Source: Hydrogenophaga sp. Root209
GTDB taxonomy: Bacteria > Pseudomonadota > Gammaproteobacteria > Burkholderiales > Burkholderiaceae_C
Length of the DNA: 64,000 nucleotides
Direction: 5' to 3'
Assembly (NCBI RefSeq): GCF_001428625.1
Contig: NZ_LMIE01000001.1
Location: 437,085-501,084 of the forward strand
The position numbers and the translations under genes were made by a program. The notes beneath the pieces are model-generated. The model was given only the letters and a program-made list of their open reading frames with translations, ran no database searches and was not told the origin of the DNA. This document shows, piece by piece, positions 59,735 through 64,000 of the stretch. How positions within the stretch are numbered: position 1 is the first letter of the stretch; each line of letters starts with the position of its first letter.

Positions 59735-60711
59735 GGCTTGTCACCGCTTGACGGTTTGTTGCCGCGCAGCCACTGCAAGGGCGTGATCGCGCCCAGGCCA
59801 GCGACGCCACGCGGCAGGAACATCACGATGACGATCAGCACCACGCCGTAGATGACCATGTTGATCCCGGGCAGCTGACCGAACAGGTTGCGCGTGAGGT
59901 CGGCCAGGATGTGCAGACCCACCGCCCCGAGCAGTGGCCCCCACAGCGTGCCCAGGCCACCCACGATGGCGCCCACCAGCGCCTCGACCGAGGTGTGCGA
60001 ACCGAATGCGATGGAGGGGTCGATGTACTGGAACACCTGCACATAGAACGCTCCGCCCGCGCCCATGAGGCCACCCGAGATGATGGTGGCCACCAGCTTG
60101 ACGCTGAATGGGTTCACGCCAATGGCGCGTGCGGCGTCTTCGTTGTCGCGTACCGCCTGGAGGTAGGCGCCAAACCGGGAGTGGCGCAGCCAGGCGGTGA
60201 TGCACAGCGCCAGCGTGACCAGACCCAGCATGAGCCAGATGAAACCCGACCGGTCAACGAACTGCATGTTGGAGGCCGACGCATCGAGTGGCAGCATCAG
60301 CCCCACACCGGCGCCTGTGAAGGGAACGGACGTGGCCAGGATGCGAAACACTTCGGCAAAGGCCAGCGTGACCAGCGCGAAATACGATCCTTTGAGGCCA
60401 TATCGAAACGAGGCCGCACCCACGAAGGCGCCCACCGCGGCGGCAAAGGCCATGGCCAGCGGCAGGGCCACCCATGGGCTCATGCCCCACTGCATCTGTG
60501 CGATGGCCTGCACATAGGCACCGGTGCCAAAGAACAGCGCGTGGCCAAACGAAAACTGGCCTCCAAAACCACCCAACACGTTCCACGCTTGCGAGAGCAG
60601 GCAGGCGTACAGCGCGGTCATGACGAAGTTGAGCAGCACACCAGATTCGGTGAAGAAAGGCACCGCGCCGACCAGCAGGACAAACAGCGCTATGTTGCGA
60701 AGGTCTTTCAT
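59731..60711 (-). CDS. livM: LivM-type permease
   Basis: A 326-residue membrane protein with about nine helices. WNVLGGFGGQFSFGHALFFGTGAYVQAIAQ and YLQAVRDNEDAARAIGVNPFSVKLVATIISGGLMGAGGAFYVQVFQYIDP are family hallmarks (coupling helix EAA-like loop). Overlaps both livH and livG by four bases. It makes the membrane channel with LivH. Confidence 0.94.
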   Translation of the reverse strand: MKDLRNIALFVLLVGAVPFFTESGVLLNFVMTALYACLLSQAWNVLGGFGGQFSFGHALFFGTGAYVQAIAQMQWGMSPWVALPLAMAFAAAVGAFVGAASFRYGLKGSYFALVTLAFAEVFRILATSVPFTGAGVGLMLPLDASASNMQFVDRSGFIWLMLGLVTLALCITAWLRHSRFGAYLQAVRDNEDAARAIGVNPFSVKLVATIISGGLMGAGGAFYVQVFQYIDPSIAFGSHTSVEALVGAIVGGLGTLWGPLLGAVGLHILADLTRNLFGQLPGINMVIYGVVLIVIVMFLPRGVAGLGAITPLQWLRGNKPSSGDKP

Positions 60712-61580
60712 GCTTTCGCTCCAAAGAATCCTTGAGGCCTGAGCATGAGCACCGCAATGAAGATGACAAAAATGCCGACCTGCCCCAGCGACTCACCGAG
60801 CAGCAAGCCACCCAGCGACTCCACCACGCCAATCAGCAAACCACCGAGCAAGGCGCCGGCAAAACTGCCCATGCCGCCGAGCACCACGATCGTGAAGGCC
60901 ACCAGCACGAAGCCGTTGCCCACCTGCGGGTTGACGTAGTAAGCCGGCATCAGGAAACAGGCCGCCGCGCCCAGGCTCGCCAGCCCGAGGCCGAAGCACA
61001 TGGCGTACACGTGGTCCACATCGATGCCCATGAGGCGAGCGCCCTGCTTCTCTTTGGACACCGCGCGAATGGCGCGGCCCAGGTCGGTTTTCTGAACGAT
61101 CAGCAGCAGCACCGCCGACACCACCAGCGCACCACCAAACGCCACCAGCTTGGGCAGCGCGATGAAGGCGGGGCCGATCTCCACCGTGGTCAGCGTGTAG
61201 GCGGTCTCGATGGTGCGCGTGTCCGATTTGAAGAACAGCAGCGCAAGGTTCTCCAGCACGATGGACACGCCCAGCGTGACGAGCAGGATGTTTTCGTCCC
61301 GCCCGTGGCTGGCGCGGTTGATGACACCGCGTTGCAGCGCATAGCCCAGCACGAACATGGCCGGCACCATGATCGGCAAGGCCAGGTAAGGATCCACCCC
61401 GAACTTGTGCTTGAGCATGTACACGCCATACAGCGCCACCATCAAGGCCGCGCCGTGCGCGAAATTGATGATGTGCAGCACGCCGTAGATCAGCGTCAGG
61501 CCCAGTGCAATCAGCGCGTACACGGCACCGGTGGTGATGCCGTTGAGCACCGATGGGAACAGGATGTTCAGGTCAAGCAT
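60708..61580 (-). CDS. livH: LivH-type permease
   Basis: A 290-residue membrane protein with about eight helices. NGITTGAVYALIALGLTLIYGVLHIINFAHGAALMVALYGVYM is the N-terminal hallmark and AVSKEKQGARLMGIDVDHVYAMCFGLG the cytoplasmic coupling loop. It starts 16 bases after livK ends and overlaps livM. Confidence 0.95.
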   Translation of the reverse strand: MLDLNILFPSVLNGITTGAVYALIALGLTLIYGVLHIINFAHGAALMVALYGVYMLKHKFGVDPYLALPIMVPAMFVLGYALQRGVINRASHGRDENILLVTLGVSIVLENLALLFFKSDTRTIETAYTLTTVEIGPAFIALPKLVAFGGALVVSAVLLLIVQKTDLGRAIRAVSKEKQGARLMGIDVDHVYAMCFGLGLASLGAAACFLMPAYYVNPQVGNGFVLVAFTIVVLGGMGSFAGALLGGLLIGVVESLGGLLLGESLGQVGIFVIFIAVLMLRPQGFFGAKA

Positions 61581-61596
61581 CAGGGGATCCTGGCGA

Positions 61597-62799
61597 TCAG
61601 GCCTTGAGCGGGAAGATCGGCTCCACTTCGCGGAATTCGCGCGGCACGATCACCTTGATGTCGCCCTTCTGCACCTGGGTCATCAGAGGCCGCGCGCCGG
61701 TGTTTTGTCCATTGACGAACTGCGTCGGGCCGTACGGCATGATGTGATCGGCAAACTTGCTGGCGGTCAGTGCATCGATGATGGCGGCTCGATCGGTCGA
61801 CTTGGCGCGCTCGATGGCATCGGCCAGCAGCTTCATGGCCGTGTAAGTCATGAACACTTCGTAGCTGAAGAACTGGCCCTGCGCTTCAACGCGCTTGCGC
61901 AGGTCGGCCGAGCGCTTGTCTTTCGGGTTGAACCAGTGGTTGCAGTCGATGATGCCGTTGGCCGCGTCCGGGAACTCCTTGACGAACTTGTAACTTGACG
62001 CAGCACCACCCAGCACCGAATAGATCGCCTTGGGCGTGATCTTCTGCTGCTGCAGGGTGCGCACCAGCAGCGCGTACTCGTTGTAGTAGTTGGCCGGGAT
62101 CAGGATGTCGGGATTGACCTGCCGGATGCGCAGCGCGATGTTGTTGAAGTCGCGCGTGGGATTGGCGTGCTTGATGATTTCCTTCACCTCGTACCCGTAG
62201 CCCGGCAGCTCGGCGGCCAGCAGGTTGGCGGTACCGGTACCGAACAACGACTCCTCGTGCACGATCATCACGGTGCGGGCAGGCTTGCCCGCTGCTGTGT
62301 TCAGCGCGTGCAGGCTGGCCACGGCCGTCTGGGCGCACATCTTGTAGCCCGGGCCGAATCGGAAGGTGTTCTTCAGGCCGCGCTCGACGATCTGATCGGC
62401 CACCCCCACATCCACCACATGGGGCAGGTTGTATTTGGCCGCTGCCTGCGTGGTGGCCAGGCAGATGGCCGAGGCAAAAGCCCCCACCACGGCGCTGACA
62501 CCGGCTTCGTTCATCTTCTCGATTTCGGCGGTGCCCGCCTGCGGGCTCGACTGCGCGTCGCCCAGCATGGCTTCGATTTTGGCGCCTCCGAGCGACTTGA
62601 TGCCGCCGGCGTTGTTGATGTCCTCAATGGCCAGCATTGCACCCAGGCGACACTGCTGGCCCGAATAGGCCAGGGCGCCCGTGACAGGGTGCAACACACC
62701 GATCTTGATGGGCCTGGGCTGTGCCCCGGCGACCAGAGGGAACGCGAGTGCCGAGGCCGCAGCAGCGGACTGGCTCATGAAGTTGCGACGTGTGGTCAT
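61597..62799 (-). CDS. livK: LivK-type substrate-binding protein
   Basis: A 400-residue periplasmic protein of the branched-chain/urea/amide-binding (type I fold) family. The signal peptide has a twin-arginine-like start (MTTRRNFMSQSAAAASALAF, cleavage after VAGAQ). The mature domain begins PIKIGVLHPVTGALAYSGQQCRLGAMLAIEDINNAGGI, and includes GAFASAICLATTQAAAKYNLPHV. ATG 62799 begins the signal peptide; the frame is open to 62856. It sets the specificity of the operon's importer. Twenty bases separate it from the gntR stop. Confidence 0.93.
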   Translation of the reverse strand: MTTRRNFMSQSAAAASALAFPLVAGAQPRPIKIGVLHPVTGALAYSGQQCRLGAMLAIEDINNAGGIKSLGGAKIEAMLGDAQSSPQAGTAEIEKMNEAGVSAVVGAFASAICLATTQAAAKYNLPHVVDVGVADQIVERGLKNTFRFGPGYKMCAQTAVASLHALNTAAGKPARTVMIVHEESLFGTGTANLLAAELPGYGYEVKEIIKHANPTRDFNNIALRIRQVNPDILIPANYYNEYALLVRTLQQQKITPKAIYSVLGGAASSYKFVKEFPDAANGIIDCNHWFNPKDKRSADLRKRVEAQGQFFSYEVFMTYTAMKLLADAIERAKSTDRAAIIDALTASKFADHIMPYGPTQFVNGQNTGARPLMTQVQKGDIKVIVPREFREVEPIFPLKA

Positions 62800-62819
62800 C
62801 GGTACATCCTTTATGAAAG

Positions 62820-63623
62820 TCAATGAAAGTTGGCAGACAGCTCTCGGCTTACCCACACTTTGGCGTCAATGTCGCCAACACGGGATAACTGCATCTGGTA
62901 CTCGTACCGGTCTGGTCGGTACAGTCCGTGCAGCCATTGGACGGGACGTTCGTCCTCGTCGTAAATCAGACGCCGCACCGCCAGCAAGGCCGATCCGACG
63001 GAAACATCGAGGTGCTGGGCCATGCTGACGTCGGCCAGGCGCGCCGAGATGGTCTGCTCGGCCCTGCCCACCTTCACGCCCGACTCTTCCAGCAGCACCA
63101 GAATGGGCTTTTGTGCCAGCTCGCGCTTGCCGAAGCTTGACGAAATCGCGTCGGGTACCCAGGTGGTGATGTGCGACAAAGGCCCGTCGGAAGTGCTGCG
63201 CACGCGCGCGGCTTTCTGCACCAGGTCGCCGCGTTGCAGCCTCAGAGCCTCGGCCACATCCGCCGGAGCCCGCATGCGCTCCACCGACAACACCTTGACC
63301 TTGGTGCGCATGCCCATCGCCACCAGGTTTTCCAGCAGCCCCGTCAAACGCACCTGCTTGCCCGAAGCCAGGGTCGAGGCCTGCATGTGGGCCTCCTGCC
63401 CGTGGGCCACGACAGGGCGAGTGCCGCGCCCGGGCTCGCGCAAGATCAAACCTTCTTCTGCCAGTTGCAGCAGTGCCCGTCGCACCGTGACACGAGCCAC
63501 GCTGAACTGTTCCATCAAGGCCAGCTCCCCCGGCAAGCCGGCTTCAAACTGACCATCGCGCAACTGTTGGCGCAACACCAAGTAGATCTGGTGGTACTTG
63601 GGCAGTGGCAATTGTGTGTCCAT
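62820..63623 (-). CDS. GntR-family regulator, HutC subfamily
   Basis: A 267-residue regulator. The winged helix is LPGELALMEQFSVARVTVRRALLQLAEEGLILREPGRGTRPVV. The C-terminal UTRA effector domain has DLVQKAARVRSTSDGPLSHITTWVPDAI and DVSVGSALLAVRRLIYDEDERPVQWLHGLYRPDRYEY, typical of HutC. It is the first gene of the 13-gene operon, with a palindrome 22 bases upstream of its ATG, so it probably represses its own operon until the substrate or a product binds UTRA. Confidence 0.92.
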   Translation of the reverse strand: MDTQLPLPKYHQIYLVLRQQLRDGQFEAGLPGELALMEQFSVARVTVRRALLQLAEEGLILREPGRGTRPVVAHGQEAHMQASTLASGKQVRLTGLLENLVAMGMRTKVKVLSVERMRAPADVAEALRLQRGDLVQKAARVRSTSDGPLSHITTWVPDAISSSFGKRELAQKPILVLLEESGVKVGRAEQTISARLADVSMAQHLDVSVGSALLAVRRLIYDEDERPVQWLHGLYRPDRYEYQMQLSRVGDIDAKVWVSRELSANFH

Positions 63624-63644
63624 GCCGCTATCGTGAGATAGCCA

Positions 63645-63668
63645 GAATGTTCCGTCAATAGAACATTC
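63645..63668. promoter_or_regulatory. Palindromic operator upstream of gntR
   Basis: Perfect 8-bp arms GAATGTTC (63645-63652) and GAACATTC (63661-63668) flank an 8-base spacer, 22 bases from the gntR ATG. A related half-site (GGGACATTT, 63682-63690) follows about 20 bases on. Likely bound by the GntR protein. Confidence 0.7.
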
Positions 63669-63679
63669 AAGTCTTATTG

Positions 63680-63835
63680 ATGGGACATTTGATTGGGGGT
63701 TTCCCGAGGGTGCCCATCGCCGGCTGGAGACGCTGCGCTGGGCCTTCTGCGGCGGGGCCGACGTGCACATTGCTGGTCGCCAGCCTGGCGGTGGTGTGGT
63801 GGGTGTTCAAGACCGGATGGCGGATCTGGCGCTGA
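63680..63835 (+). CDS. Possible 51-residue membrane peptide, uncertain
   Basis: A short frame from ATG 63680 to TGA 63833 ends in a hydrophobic helix followed by basic/aromatic residues (LLVASLAVVWWVFKTGWRIWR), which looks like the tail of a membrane protein. No ribosome-binding site is clear and its start lies beside the gntR operator. It may be a small gene, a truncated remnant, or chance. Confidence 0.25.
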   Translation: MGHLIGGFPRVPIAGWRRCAGPSAAGPTCTLLVASLAVVWWVFKTGWRIWR

Positions 63836-63887
63836 GTCTGCGGGTTGGAACAGGCGCTAGGGCCTGTTCACACTATTTTCCAAGTGC

Positions 63888-63988
63888 GAATGGGTTGAAA
63901 ACAGCGCCAATCGAGGCGCGCGACGACGGCCAGACTGGGTGTCTGGCCTAGGAGTGCAACGACGAGTGGCGCTGTTTTCAACCCATTC
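63888..63988. repeat. Inverted-repeat element (two nested hairpins)
   Basis: A 22-bp perfect inverted repeat has arms 63888-63909 (GAATGGGTTGAAAACAGCGC with CA) and 63967-63988, separated by 57 bases. Inside the spacer is a second perfect hairpin, GGCCAGAC (63928-63935) and GTCTGGCC (63941-63948). No coding sequence is inside. It looks like a dispersed intergenic repeat or MITE-like element rather than a terminator, since the arms are far apart and no gene ends nearby. Confidence 0.7.
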
Positions 63989-64000
63989 CCTTCGGGTTGC

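Noticed and set aside
1-64000. tRNA, rRNA, CRISPR array, phage or conjugative genes
   Set aside because: None could be recognised by eye; no regularly spaced repeats, integrase or transposase was found.

Overview
The window is high-GC DNA with closely packed genes and frequent 4-base ATGA/GTGA stop-start overlaps. It most resembles a chromosomal segment of a Burkholderiales betaproteobacterium, probably Comamonadaceae (Hydrogenophaga/Acidovorax/Polaromonas-like). The reasons are the paired cyanophycin synthetases with their DUF1854/ABC-transporter partners, a Bug-type (TctC) solute receptor, an nnrS-fdxA-nor cluster and a BigR-type sulfide locus. This placement is inference from gene content, not from a marker gene. 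No rRNA, tRNA, CRISPR array or intact insertion sequence was recognised.

Region by region. (1) 1-4.8 kb: an Mla/MCE-type lipid transport operon on the minus strand (permease with STAS-like N-terminus, ATPase, start of the MCE protein, which runs off the window), divergent from an AsmA-family gene and a small DUF1328 protein. (2) 4.8-13.3 kb: a cyanophycin locus. On the minus strand are an ABC exporter with an extra N-terminal domain and zinc ribbon, a DUF1854 protein and an unknown protein, all translationally overlapped. Divergent from them are cphA' (degenerate Mur-ligase P-loop) and cphA, preceded by strong leader hairpins. (3) 13.3-17.6 kb: an acyltransferase-3 membrane protein and a type V autotransporter. 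(4) 17.6-24.7 kb: nitric oxide respiration and detoxification, transcribed nnrS, fdxA, a 38-residue membrane ORF, a two-heme NorC, NorB, NorQ, NorD, with an NsrR-like operator overlapping the nnrS promoter. (5) 24.8-30.8 kb: a MscS channel, then a persulfide-response locus: bigR-like arsR, two YeeE/YedE half-transporters, a DUF442 sulfurtransferase/phosphatase and SulP on one strand, and an ETHE1-type persulfide dioxygenase plus OsmC on the other. They are divided by a perfect 35-bp palindrome carrying two mirror-image promoters. (6) 30.9-35.3 kb: a patchwork with a VOC protein, a frameshifted DJ-1/PfpI pseudogene, a TrmO-like gene and three exported proteins of unknown function. (7) 35.3-38.5 kb: copper resistance (CopA, CopZ-like chaperone, CueR) with three MerR-type 19-bp-spacer promoters. 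(8) 38.6-45.2 kb: a catabolic operon (enoyl-CoA hydratase family, FAD-linked oxidase, Bug receptor, CoA-transferase, rhodanese) divergent from a LysR regulator, followed by a rhodanese remnant. (9) 45.4-49.7 kb: a TetR-controlled ABC efflux operon of the adaptor-permease-ATPase type. (10) 49.8-63.7 kb: a 13-gene minus-strand operon led by a GntR/HutC regulator, with a complete branched-chain-amino-acid-type ABC importer and seven catabolic genes (LeuC/LeuD-like hydratase, hydantoinase A/B-like pair, isochorismatase-fold protein, FAD dehydrogenase, methylisocitrate-lyase-like enzyme). (11) the last 0.3 kb holds a non-coding inverted-repeat element.

The most interesting items are the 13-gene catabolic operon, whose substrate cannot be named but whose chemistry can be partly ordered; the cyanophycin-linked exporter module with a possible attenuator; the symmetric promoter-operator of the persulfide locus; and the NsrR-linked nor cluster with a two-heme NorC and an unlisted 38-residue membrane protein.
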